The translations under genes were made by a program, and so were the position numbers. 64,000 nt of DNA from Microbacterium sp. RU33B (lineage in GTDB: Bacteria > Actinomycetota > Actinomycetes > Actinomycetales > Microbacteriaceae), in the NCBI RefSeq assembly GCF_900155915.1, contig NZ_FTPO01000002.1, positions 1-64,000 of the forward strand, read 5' to 3'. Positions 9,080 through 16,729 of the stretch are shown here, in pieces. The notes below the pieces were generated by a model. The model saw only the letters and a program-made list of their open reading frames with translations, searched no databases and was not told where the DNA came from. The stretch's first letter is position 1; every line of letters begins with the position of its first letter.

Positions 9080-10378
9080 CTACTTCAGCGTCGCCGCTGC
9101 GTCCTGCATCTTGGTCACGATGTCGGCGGGGGTGCCGGCACCGGCGAACAGGTTGACGATGCCTTCGTTCATCGCGTTGCCGACGGTCGTGCCGTACTCG
9201 GTGTCGAGCCACAGCTGCACGAACGACGACGCGGCGAGGCCCTCCGCGACCATCTTCAGGTTGGGGTCCTCGAGGGATGCCTGTGCCGCGGAGACCGTCG
9301 GGATGCCCGACCCGCTGGCCGCGAACTTCTTCTGGACGTCCTCGCTCAGGATGAAGGCGAGCAGATCGGCGCACTCCTTGGGCGCGTCCTTGGCGCACGC
9401 GAACCCGTCGCCGCCGCCGAGGGCGGCCTTGGGGTCGCCGTTGGAGCCCTCGATGGCCGGGAACGGGAACCAGCCGAGGAACTCGGGGACTTCCTGATCC
9501 GCCGTCAGGCCGCCGATGACACCGGCGTTCCAGTGGCCCATGAGCTCCATGGCCGCCTGGCCGTTCGCCACGAGGCCCGCCGACGAACCAGCGCCCGTCT
9601 GTGCGGGAGTGCCGAGGAAGCCCTCCTGGAACGGGTCGATGCCGATGAACGTCTCGAGCTCATCGCCCGCCTGCTCGAAGCACGGGTCGCTGAAGTCGTA
9701 GTCGGCAGCCGCCTGCGTGAGCGTCTCGGGCGAGCAGGAGTGCAGCGCGAACTGGTACCACCAGTGCGCGGCCGGCCACTTGTCGCCCGCGCCGACGGCG
9801 ATCGGCGCGACACCGGCGCCCTTGAGCGCCTCGACGGCGTCCTTGAGCTCGTCGAGCGTCTCCGGCGGAGCCGAGATGCCGGCCTGCTCGAAGAGGTCCT
9901 TGTTGTACCAGAAGCCCTCGATGCCGAAGGTGAACGGGACGCCGTAGGTCTTGCCGTCGACCTGCCACGGCCCGGAGGTCGCGCCGACGCTGGCGATCGT
10001 CTCGGGGATGACGTCGTCGAGCTCCATGAGGTACTCGTTCGAGACCTGGTCGCGGATCTCGCCGCCCGGCCACACCTGGAACAGGTCGGGGCCGTCGCCG
10101 GACGCGAGCGCGTTCGGGATGAGGGTGCGCTGCAGCTCCTCGTTCTGATAGCCGGTCTGCTCGACCTTCACGCCCGGGTTGGCCGCCTCGAACTCCGCGG
10201 CGACCTCCTCCCAGACGGCCGGCAGCGGACCCGACGTGGCGTTGTGCCACCACGTGATCGTGACGTCTCCGCCGGACTCGGCCGACTCTCCTCCTCCGGC
10301 GCACGCGGCGAGGGTGGCTGCCGCGAGACCCGCGGCGGCGATTCCCGCCGCGACGCGCACGATGCTGCGTCTGTTCAT
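9080..10378 (-). CDS. Sugar-binding lipoprotein of the ABC transporter
   Basis: 432 residues. An Arg-containing signal peptide ends in the lipobox LAAC (Cys26), so the mature protein is lipid-anchored outside the membrane. The body is a family 1 solute-binding protein (TITWWHNATSGP, GGEIRDQ, GKTYGVPFTFG, NGQAAMELMGHWNAG). It is the first gene of the binding protein-permease-permease-GH3 operon and would capture an oligosaccharide for uptake. The promoter region to its right carries overlapping palindromes shared with the divergent ROK regulator. Confidence 0.93.
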   Translation of the reverse strand: MNRRSIVRVAAGIAAAGLAAATLAACAGGGESAESGGDVTITWWHNATSGPLPAVWEEVAAEFEAANPGVKVEQTGYQNEELQRTLIPNALASGDGPDLFQVWPGGEIRDQVSNEYLMELDDVIPETIASVGATSGPWQVDGKTYGVPFTFGIEGFWYNKDLFEQAGISAPPETLDELKDAVEALKGAGVAPIAVGAGDKWPAAHWWYQFALHSCSPETLTQAAADYDFSDPCFEQAGDELETFIGIDPFQEGFLGTPAQTGAGSSAGLVANGQAAMELMGHWNAGVIGGLTADQEVPEFLGWFPFPAIEGSNGDPKAALGGGDGFACAKDAPKECADLLAFILSEDVQKKFAASGSGIPTVSAAQASLEDPNLKMVAEGLAASSFVQLWLDTEYGTTVGNAMNEGIVNLFAGAGTPADIVTKMQDAAATLK

Positions 10379-10389
10379 CTTCGAACCTC

Positions 10390-10416
10390 TCGAAAGTTTC
10401 GACGTCTACGTCGAAA
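10390..10416. promoter_or_regulatory. Overlapping palindromic operators in the ROK / sugar-transport intergenic region
   Basis: Two perfect inverted repeats share an arm: TCGAAA-G-TTTCGA (10390-10402) and TTTCGACGT-CT-ACGTCGAAA (10397-10416). There are therefore three TTTCGA half-sites within 27 bases, just upstream of the binding-protein gene and about 70 bases from the divergent ROK gene. Palindromes of CGAAA-N-TTTCG type are associated with xylan and xyloside genes in Streptomyces (from memory), which fits the operon content. Which regulator binds is not known. Confidence 0.65.
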
Positions 10417-10488
10417 GTGTTGTGGACGCCTCCACGATAGGTGTCCCGGCATTCGTGGTCAAGGGCAACAAATAGCGATCAGGTCACG

Positions 10489-11697
10489 ATGCGGTCTCGT
10501 AGAGTGGTGCGCGTGACGGAGTCGGCAGGCGGTGTGCGGCAGCGCAACCTCGCGCGCATCCTGCGCATCGTGCACCTCGAGGGCCCGCTCTCGCGGGCCG
10601 CGTTGACCGAGGCGACGGGGCTCAACCGATCCACGATCGGCGACCTGGTGGTCGAGCTCATGTCCGCAGGGCTCGTCGAGGAGCGTTCACCCGATCCCCG
10701 CCGCCGGGTCGGGCGTCCGTCGCCTGTCGTGGCATCCGACCCGCGCGTGGTCGCGCTGGCGGTCAATCCCGAGGTCGACGCGCTCACCCTCGCGGTGATC
10801 GGCCTGGATCGTGAGATCCGCGACCGCGTGCGCGTCGAAGTCGACCACCTCCTCTCCCCCGAAGAGACCGCAGCGCTCGTCGGCACGCACCTCGCTGCGT
10901 GGCGCGAGGGTGCCCTCGCCGACGCCCGCGTCGTCGCGGTGGGTGTCGCGGTGCCGGGTCTCGTGCGCGCCACCGACGGGCTCGTGCGCCACGCGCCCCA
11001 CCTTCTGTGGACGGATGTCGCGCTGCGCGACCTCGTCGAGAAGGCGACCGGACTGCCCGTGGTCGTGGGCAACGACGCCGGAATGGGCGCCCACGCGGAG
11101 CACCTCTTCGGCGCCGCCCGCGGAGTCGACGACGTCGTCTACCTCAACGGCGGGGCCAGCGGCATCGGCGGCGGCCTCATCGTGCACGGGATACCGGTGG
11201 GCGGCGCGGGCGGGTACGCCGGCGAATTCGGACAGAACCGACCCGGGATCGCGGACTCCTCCGATCGCCGCTCGGCGGGCGGAGTGCTGGAGGACGACGT
11301 CAGCCGCACCCGGCTCCTCGCGGCGCTGCGCCTGACCACCGCCGACGAGCCGGCGCTGGCCGACGCGCTGCGGACGTCGCGCGCACCGGGCGTCGTGGAG
11401 GAGGTGGCGCGGCAGCGCCGCATCCTGGCCACCGCGCTCGCGAACGCCGTGAACGTGCTCAACCCGTCGATGATCGTGCTCGGCGGGTTCCTCGCGATGC
11501 TGGCCGAGCAGGACCTCGACGGCCTGACGGCGGCGGTGCAGGCTCAGGCGATGCCCGCGAACGGGGAGGACCTCGTCATCCGGTCGGCCGCCCTCGCTGA
11601 GGACCGCCTGCTCATCGGCGCCGCGGAGGCCGCCTTCGCCGACCTGCTGCGCGAACCGGGTGTCAGCGCGGTCCCCGCCACTGCGCACGAGGCGTGA
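10489..11697 (+). CDS. ROK-family transcriptional regulator
   Basis: About 402 residues: an N-terminal winged helix (VRQRNLARILRIVHLEGPLSRAALTEATGLNRSTIGDLVVELM, written here as its span near residues 15-60) and a ROK sugar-kinase-like domain (AVGVAVPGLV, VVGNDAGMGAHAEHLFG, YLNGGASGIGGGLI). It diverges from the sugar transporter operon and probably controls it. The start is uncertain: ATG 10489, or GTG at 10507 or 10513. The stretch where ROK proteins normally carry the zinc ligands (GH...CxCGxxGCxE) reads GEFGQNRPGIADSSDRR with no His or Cys. Its 3' end overlaps the convergent Gfo/Idh gene by 35 bases. Confidence 0.85.
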   Translation: MRSRRVVRVTESAGGVRQRNLARILRIVHLEGPLSRAALTEATGLNRSTIGDLVVELMSAGLVEERSPDPRRRVGRPSPVVASDPRVVALAVNPEVDALTLAVIGLDREIRDRVRVEVDHLLSPEETAALVGTHLAAWREGALADARVVAVGVAVPGLVRATDGLVRHAPHLLWTDVALRDLVEKATGLPVVVGNDAGMGAHAEHLFGAARGVDDVVYLNGGASGIGGGLIVHGIPVGGAGGYAGEFGQNRPGIADSSDRRSAGGVLEDDVSRTRLLAALRLTTADEPALADALRTSRAPGVVEEVARQRRILATALANAVNVLNPSMIVLGGFLAMLAEQDLDGLTAAVQAQAMPANGEDLVIRSAALAEDRLLIGAAEAAFADLLREPGVSAVPATAHEA

Positions 11698-12787
11698 GCG
11701 GAACGAGCGGGGGCACCGCGGGCGCCGACGCGATCGCGACCCGGGCCCCGCGCCGGGAGGACTCGAGCAGCGCGGTCATGATCTCCAGCACGTGGAGTGC
11801 GATCTCACCCGATGCGCGGCGATGCCCGGCCACGAAGTCGAGCAGGCCGACACCGCGCGCCGCGTCGACGTAGCCCGCACGCGGGGCGATGATCCGCTCG
11901 TCGGTCGACCCGTCCGCCGGGCGCAGGTGGACGTCGCCGGAGAAGTGGTTGGGGTCGGGGAGCACGAGCATGCCTTCGACTCCGTGCACCTCGATGGGCT
12001 CGGCGCGCGTGGCCACCGCGTCGAAGCTGAACGTGACCGTCGACAGTGCTCCGCCGACGTGGTGCAGAACCCCCGTGACGTGCGTGTCGACGTCGACCGG
12101 GATCTCCTCGCCGGCGCGTGGACCGGACCCGATGACACGGGTGTCGCGGGCACGACTGCTCGCGCCCTGCACCGCGTCGACCGGTCCGAGCAGATGCACG
12201 AGGGAGGTCAGGTAGTAGGGCCCCATGTCCAGGAGCGGTCCGCCGCCCGGCAGGTAGTAGAAGTCGGGGTTGGGATGCCACGCCTCGTGTCCGCGCGAGA
12301 GCCAGGTCGCCGTCGCCGAGACTGGCCGTCCGATCACCCCGGCCTCCACGACCGCACGGGCCGTCTGGATGCCGGTGCCGAGAACGGTGTCCGGCGCACC
12401 TCCGACGGCGCGACCGGCGACCCGAGCCCGCTCCATCACGTCGGTCGCTTCGGCGAACGTCGCGGCGAGCGGCTTCTCCCCGAACACGTGCTTGCCCGCC
12501 GCGAGCGCCGCGATCGCGACCTCGTGGTGAGCGGACGGGACGGTCAGGTTGAGCACGGTGTCGACGTCGGGATGCGCGTACAGCTCGGCGGGGGTCAGCG
12601 CCCGCACGCCCGGGAGCTCGGCGGCTACCGCGCGAGCGCGCTCCGGGTCGCGGTCGGCGACCGCCACGATGCGCGCGCCGTCGGCGCCGACGAGCGTGTC
12701 GAGGTAGGCGCGCGAGATCACGCCCAGCCCGACGATCCCGATCCCCTGTCCGTTCATGCCCTGTCCGTTCATGCTCTGGCCGCCCAT
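11663..12787 (-). CDS. Gfo/Idh/MocA-family oxidoreductase
   Basis: About 374 residues. A Rossmann fold with GIGIVGLGVISRAYL binds NAD(P), followed by VADRDPERARAVA, the VLNLTVPSAHHEVAIAAL strand, and the family's GEKPLA motif whose Lys is catalytic. The C-terminal domain has GGGPLLDMGPYYL. It probably oxidises or reduces a sugar or cyclitol derivative. The ATG at 12787 has GGAGAGGGGA five bases upstream; ATG 12772 (overlapping the ThuA stop as ATGA) and 12757 are alternatives created by a tandem repeat. It is coupled to the ThuA-like gene, a pairing resembling thuA-thuB of trehalose use. Confidence 0.88.
   Translation of the reverse strand: MGGQSMNGQGMNGQGIGIVGLGVISRAYLDTLVGADGARIVAVADRDPERARAVAAELPGVRALTPAELYAHPDVDTVLNLTVPSAHHEVAIAALAAGKHVFGEKPLAATFAEATDVMERARVAGRAVGGAPDTVLGTGIQTARAVVEAGVIGRPVSATATWLSRGHEAWHPNPDFYYLPGGGPLLDMGPYYLTSLVHLLGPVDAVQGASSRARDTRVIGSGPRAGEEIPVDVDTHVTGVLHHVGGALSTVTFSFDAVATRAEPIEVHGVEGMLVLPDPNHFSGDVHLRPADGSTDERIIAPRAGYVDAARGVGLLDFVAGHRRASGEIALHVLEIMTALLESSRRGARVAIASAPAVPPLVPLTPRAQWRGPR
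12746..12775. repeat. 15-bp tandem duplication at the Gfo/Idh gene start
   Basis: Two adjacent copies of CTGTCCGTTCATGC(C/T), 14 of 15 bases identical (12746-12760, 12761-12775). On the coding strand each copy contains an ATG, so the protein begins with MNGQG twice and has extra potential starts. This looks like replication slippage. Confidence 0.85.
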
Positions 12788-13464
12788 GTCAGTCCCCTCT
12801 CCACGATCGTGCGCACCCGTGCGTCCTCCAGGACGTCGATGCTGTGCCCCGGCGTGCACACGAACACCCGGCCTGCTCCCCACAGCCGCGTCCACACCGC
12901 GGGTGAGACGATCGGCCGATGCCACGGATGGTACGGCTGCACCGGATGTGTCGTCGTGGCCAGCACGTCGATGAGATCGTCGTGCAGCACCCAGTACTGC
13001 TCGGTGGTGAGCTCGAAGTCCTCGATCCCGGCCGTGATCTCCTGGCTGCGCCCGAGATCGGTGATCTCGACGGTGTGCGTCAGGAAGTTGTCGCTTTCTC
13101 CCCCGAGACGCTCACCGGGCGCCTTGCTCGGATGCGTCGCGAACTGCCCGCCGACGAGCTGCAGATAGTCCGCGCTGCCGCGGTAGGAGTCCGCGATGCC
13201 GCCGTGCCAGCCTCCCAGGCCCGTGCCCGCCTCGACGGCGGCACGGAGCCCCTCCAGCGCGGGCCGCGAGATCTCCGACATCGTGACGGCCTGCACGATC
13301 AGATCGGTCTCGGCCATGGTCGCGGCATCCGCATAGATCTCGTTCGACGCCTCGATCCGCACGTCGAATCCCTCCGCCTCCAGGAAGGGGACGAACAGGT
13401 CCGTCGCTCCGACGGGGTGGTGCCCGTCCCAGCCTCCACGCACGATCAGCGCTCTCCGGGGCAT
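12769..13464 (-). CDS. ThuA-like domain protein
   Basis: A 231-residue glutamine-amidotransferase-like fold protein of the ThuA (trehalose utilization) family. Motifs: ALIVRGGWDGHHPV at the N-terminus, the GLGGWHGGIADSYRG segment in the middle and PVQPYHPWHRPIVSPAVWTRLWG near the C-terminus, ending in VFVCTPGHS. ATG 13464 follows GGAGGGAG and is preferred over the GTG at 13479, which would lie inside that ribosome-binding site. It is the first gene of a two-gene operon with the Gfo/Idh oxidoreductase and is divergent from a LacI regulator with a palindromic operator between. The biochemical role of ThuA proteins is modification of an oxidised disaccharide; the substrate here is unknown. Confidence 0.85.
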   Translation of the reverse strand: MPRRALIVRGGWDGHHPVGATDLFVPFLEAEGFDVRIEASNEIYADAATMAETDLIVQAVTMSEISRPALEGLRAAVEAGTGLGGWHGGIADSYRGSADYLQLVGGQFATHPSKAPGERLGGESDNFLTHTVEITDLGRSQEITAGIEDFELTTEQYWVLHDDLIDVLATTTHPVQPYHPWHRPIVSPAVWTRLWGAGRVFVCTPGHSIDVLEDARVRTIVERGLTWAARA

Positions 13465-13543
13465 CGTGTCTCCCTCCACGGCGCTCGACCTCGACGACGC
13501 CTGGATGACGAGCGTGCCGCACTACCCTGCGCGCCGCTTACTA

Positions 13544-13553
13544 TTTGCGCAAA
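13544..13553. promoter_or_regulatory. LacI-type operator TTTGCGCAAA
   Basis: A perfect 10-base palindrome with the central CG typical of LacI-family sites, 10 bases before the LacI gene start and 80 bases from the divergent ThuA start. It is a natural site for autoregulation and control of the ThuA operon. Confidence 0.6.
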
Positions 13554-13562
13554 AATGGTCGG

Positions 13563-14633
13563 ATGGACGCTGATCCGGCCGCTCGCGCGACCCTCGCGGA
13601 TGTCGCCGCGACGGCCGGCGTGAGCGTGTCCACCGCTTCGCGCGCACTCACCGGCAAGGGAGAGCTGTCGGGGGCGACGCGCGCGCGGGTGCTCGCGGCC
13701 GCGCACGGCCTCGGATACTCCCGTACGGGCACGCGTCGCGGCCGTCCGCGCACCGGCACATCGCGGCTGTTCGACCTCGTCCTCGGGCACTTCCACGATC
13801 CGTACTCCGACGAGGTCACCGTCGGCGCGCGCAGCGCAGCGGCGGCCGCCGGGTACGACCTGGTGCTCATGGCGGAGCGCGACCGCCCCGACGACGACTG
13901 GCCGGCCCGCATCCGCGCGCGCGGCTCCGCCGGCGTCGTGCTCGGCATCGTGGTGCCGACCGCGACGCAGCTCGCGCTGCTGAGCGAAGCCGCGATCCCG
14001 GTGGTGCTGCTCGATCCGCGCGCCGAGACGTCGCCGGCACTGCCGAGCGTGCGCACCACCGACCGCGACGGAGGGCGGGCGGCCGCCGCTCACCTCGTCG
14101 CGGCCGGGGCCACCCGGTTCGTCGTGGTCGTGGGCACCCCGGCCTACCGATTCGGCCGCGCGCGCGTGGAGGGGTTCGAGGCGGAGATCGCCGCCCTCCG
14201 CCCGGATGCGTCGGTGCGGCGCATCGACGCCGACTGGGCGGGCCGCGACGCGCGGCGGGCCTGCCGCGACGCGCTCGCGCCCTCCTGCGATGACGAGGTG
14301 ATCGGTGTCTTCGCCTGCTCGGACGGGCTCGCGGCCGGGGTGTACGGCGCGGCGGACGATGCGGCACGCCGGATCGGTCGCGACCTGCTCGTCGTGGGCT
14401 TCGACGACGTGCGCGGCGCGCGGCGACTCGCGCCACCGCTCACCACCGTCCGCCAGCCCATCCGCGACATGGCGGGGGATGCCGTGCGCATGCTCGTGCG
14501 CGCCGCGGAGGGCGAGCTCCTCTCGACCGTGCCGCACGTGCTGCCCACGACGCTGGTCGAGCGGGGCTCCACGCGGGGACCGCGGAATGCCCTCGCGGCG
14601 CGCGCGGACGCGCCGCTATCGTCGACACCATGA
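13563..14633 (+). CDS. LacI-family transcriptional regulator
   Basis: 356 residues. HTH: ATLADVAATAGVSVSTASRALTG, hinge through GLGYSRTGTRRGRPRTGTS, then a periplasmic-binding-like sensor domain (GRAAAAHLVAAGATRFVVV, VFACSDGLAAGVY, LLVVGFDDVRGARRL). ATG 13563 sits directly before the HTH. The gene diverges from the ThuA/Gfo-Idh operon, which it probably represses in the absence of a sugar. Its stop overlaps the aminotransferase ATG (ATGA, 14630-14633), so the two may be co-translated, although a TATCGT element at 14617-14622 could start a separate transcript. Confidence 0.87.
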   Translation: MDADPAARATLADVAATAGVSVSTASRALTGKGELSGATRARVLAAAHGLGYSRTGTRRGRPRTGTSRLFDLVLGHFHDPYSDEVTVGARSAAAAAGYDLVLMAERDRPDDDWPARIRARGSAGVVLGIVVPTATQLALLSEAAIPVVLLDPRAETSPALPSVRTTDRDGGRAAAAHLVAAGATRFVVVVGTPAYRFGRARVEGFEAEIAALRPDASVRRIDADWAGRDARRACRDALAPSCDDEVIGVFACSDGLAAGVYGAADDAARRIGRDLLVVGFDDVRGARRLAPPLTTVRQPIRDMAGDAVRMLVRAAEGELLSTVPHVLPTTLVERGSTRGPRNALAARADAPLSSTP

Positions 14634-16015
14634 CCCGGCCAGACGATGCCCAGCTGCAGGAGATGGCCCGCGATCATCTCTGGATGCATTTCGCGCGCCA
14701 GTCGGTGATGGCGGAGGGATCCGGCATCCCGATCATCGTCAAGGGCGAGGGCCACCACATCGTCGACTCGACGGGCAAGAAGTACATCGACGGGCTCTCC
14801 GGGCTGTTCGTCGTCAACGCCGGCCACGGCCGCACGCGGCTCGCGCAGGCCGCCGCACGTCAGGCGGAGGAGCTCGCGTTCTTCCCGATCTGGTCCTACG
14901 CCCATCCCGCAGCGATCGAGCTCGCCGACCGGCTCGCCTCGTACGCACCCGGCGACCTGAACCACGTGTTCTTCTCCACCGGCGGCGGCGAAGCCGTCGA
15001 GACCGCGTTCAAACTCGCCAAGCAGTACTGGAAACTCGCCGGCCAGCCCACCAAGCACAAAGTCATCTCCCGCGCCGTCGCCTACCACGGCACCCCCCAA
15101 GGCGCCCTCGCCATCACCGGCCTGCCCGGCATGAAGTCCATGTTCGAACCCGTCACCCCCGGCGGGTTCCGCGTGCCGAACACCAACTTCTACCGTGCCG
15201 CCGAGATGGGCGCCCCCACCGGCAGCATCGAGGAGTTCGGAGTCTGGGCGGCGGACCGCATCGAGGAGATGATCCTCTTCGAAGGCCCCGACACCGTCGC
15301 GGCCGTGTTCCTCGAACCCGTGCAGAACTCCGGCGGATGCTTCCCCCCGCCCCCCGGCTACTTCCAGCGCGTGCGCGAGATCTGCGACCGCCACGACGTG
15401 CTCCTGGTCTCCGACGAAGTCATCTGCGCATTCGGGCGCATCGGGGAATGGTTCGCCTGCGACGCCTACGGCTACCAGCCCGACATGATCACCTTCGCCA
15501 AAGGCGTCACCAGCGGATACTCACCCCTGGGCGGCACGATCGTCAGCGACCGCATCTACGAACCCTTCACCCACGGGCACGTCTCCTTCCCCCACGGCTA
15601 CACCTTCGGCGGACACCCCGTCTCCGCAGCCGTCGCCCTCGAGAACCTCGACATCTTCGAAGAGGAAGACCTCAACGCCCGCGTCCGCGAGAACTCCCCC
15701 ATCTTCCGCCGCACCCTCGAACAACTCCTCGACCTCCCCATCGTGGGCGACGTCCGCGGCGACGGCTACTTCTTCGGCATCGAACTCGTCAAAGACAAAA
15801 CCACCCGACTCACCTTCGACGCCGACGAATCCGAACGGATGCTCCGCGGATTCCTCTCCAAAGCCCTCTACGACGCCGGCCTCTACTGCCGCGCCGACGA
15901 CCGCGGCGACCCCGTCATCCAACTCGCCCCACCCCTCACCACCGGCCCCACCGAATTCACCGAGATCGAACAGATCCTCCGCACCGTCCTCACCGAAGCC
16001 TGGACCAAGATCTGA
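14630..16015 (+). CDS. Class III pyridoxal-phosphate aminotransferase
   Basis: 461 residues, fold-type I PLP enzyme of the omega-amino-acid:pyruvate / diamine aminotransferase group. Motifs: GKKYIDGLSGLFVVNAGHGR, FFSTGGGEAVETAFKLA (cofactor phosphate), AVAYHGTPQGA, VFLEPVQNSGGC, LVSDEVICAFGR (Asp to PLP nitrogen) and ITFAKGVTSGY (Schiff-base Lys). The amino donor is not evident. Base use is odd: from about 14,990 onward Glu, Lys and Gln use GAA, AAA and CAA frequently and third positions are nearly all C, while the first 360 bases look like the neighbouring genes. MarC follows with a one-base TGATG overlap. Confidence 0.9.
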   Translation: MTRPDDAQLQEMARDHLWMHFARQSVMAEGSGIPIIVKGEGHHIVDSTGKKYIDGLSGLFVVNAGHGRTRLAQAAARQAEELAFFPIWSYAHPAAIELADRLASYAPGDLNHVFFSTGGGEAVETAFKLAKQYWKLAGQPTKHKVISRAVAYHGTPQGALAITGLPGMKSMFEPVTPGGFRVPNTNFYRAAEMGAPTGSIEEFGVWAADRIEEMILFEGPDTVAAVFLEPVQNSGGCFPPPPGYFQRVREICDRHDVLLVSDEVICAFGRIGEWFACDAYGYQPDMITFAKGVTSGYSPLGGTIVSDRIYEPFTHGHVSFPHGYTFGGHPVSAAVALENLDIFEEEDLNARVRENSPIFRRTLEQLLDLPIVGDVRGDGYFFGIELVKDKTTRLTFDADESERMLRGFLSKALYDAGLYCRADDRGDPVIQLAPPLTTGPTEFTEIEQILRTVLTEAWTKI

Positions 16016-16623
16016 TGGACGGCGCGAGCCTGATCACGGCGGGGGTCGCGCTGTTCACGATCTGCAACCCGATCGGCACGATCCCGGTCTTCCTCAGCGT
16101 GACGGAGGGCAAGAGCGTCGCTCAGCAACGTCGGATCGCGGTGATGACCGGCGTCGGGGTGTTCACCGTGCTCGCGGTCTCGCTGCTTCTCGGTGCGTTC
16201 ATCCTGCAGTTCTTCGGCATCGGCGTCCCCGCCCTCAAGATCGCCGGCTTCCTGTTCGTCGCCACGATCGCGTGGGCCATGATGACCAAGTCCGGCGCGA
16301 TCCTGCCGACGACGAACGCCGGCTCGCCCGCGATCGTGCCGCTCGCGATGCCGGTCGTGGCAGGACCGGGCGCCATCGCGCTCGTCATCGCCTTCGCCAA
16401 GGAGAACCCGGCCCTCCTCGACTACGCCTGGGGCCTGGTGATCGTCGCGATCTCTGCCGTGGCCACCGCGGTGATCTTCTTCTTCGCGCCCTACCTCGCT
16501 CGGCTCCTGGGGCCTGCGGGCATGCAGATCTTCCAGAAGCTGTTCGGCCTCATTCTGCTCGCGATCTGCGTAGAGCAGATCCTCACCGCGATGCCGAAGA
16601 TCTGGCCTGGGCTCGCCGGCTGA
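16015..16623 (+). CDS. MarC-family integral membrane protein
   Basis: 202 residues with about six membrane segments (for example VGVFTVLAVSLLLGAFILQFF and ATAVIFFFAPYLARLLG). The family signatures ICNPIGTIPVFL near residue 17 and PLAMPVVAGPGAIALVIAF in the middle are clear. The ATG overlaps the aminotransferase stop (TGATG), indicating a shared transcript. MarC proteins have no well-established transport substrate; amino-acid export has been suggested for some relatives, and pairing with an aminotransferase is compatible with that but does not show it. Confidence 0.9.
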   Translation: MDGASLITAGVALFTICNPIGTIPVFLSVTEGKSVAQQRRIAVMTGVGVFTVLAVSLLLGAFILQFFGIGVPALKIAGFLFVATIAWAMMTKSGAILPTTNAGSPAIVPLAMPVVAGPGAIALVIAFAKENPALLDYAWGLVIVAISAVATAVIFFFAPYLARLLGPAGMQIFQKLFGLILLAICVEQILTAMPKIWPGLAG

Positions 16624-16631
16624 GGTCCGCC

Positions 16632-16656
16632 CGCCGCCATGACCCCTCCGGCGGCG
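16632..16656 (+). terminator. Possible stem-loop after MarC
   Basis: CGCCGCC (16632-16638) and GGCGGCG (16650-16656) form a 7-bp stem with an 11-base loop, 9 bases after the marC-like stop. There is no T-run, so termination is uncertain. Confidence 0.35.
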
Positions 16657-16729
16657 CTCGCTGAAGCCCGATATCATCACGATGGGAGTGCCGCAAGGGG
16701 GTTGCGGGGGTGTACAGGGGGGCACGGAC

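Noticed and set aside
15521..15922. Acidic minus-strand open frame inside the aminotransferase
   Set aside because: A Gly/Val/Glu/Asp-only shadow produced by the C-rich codon use of the sense gene.
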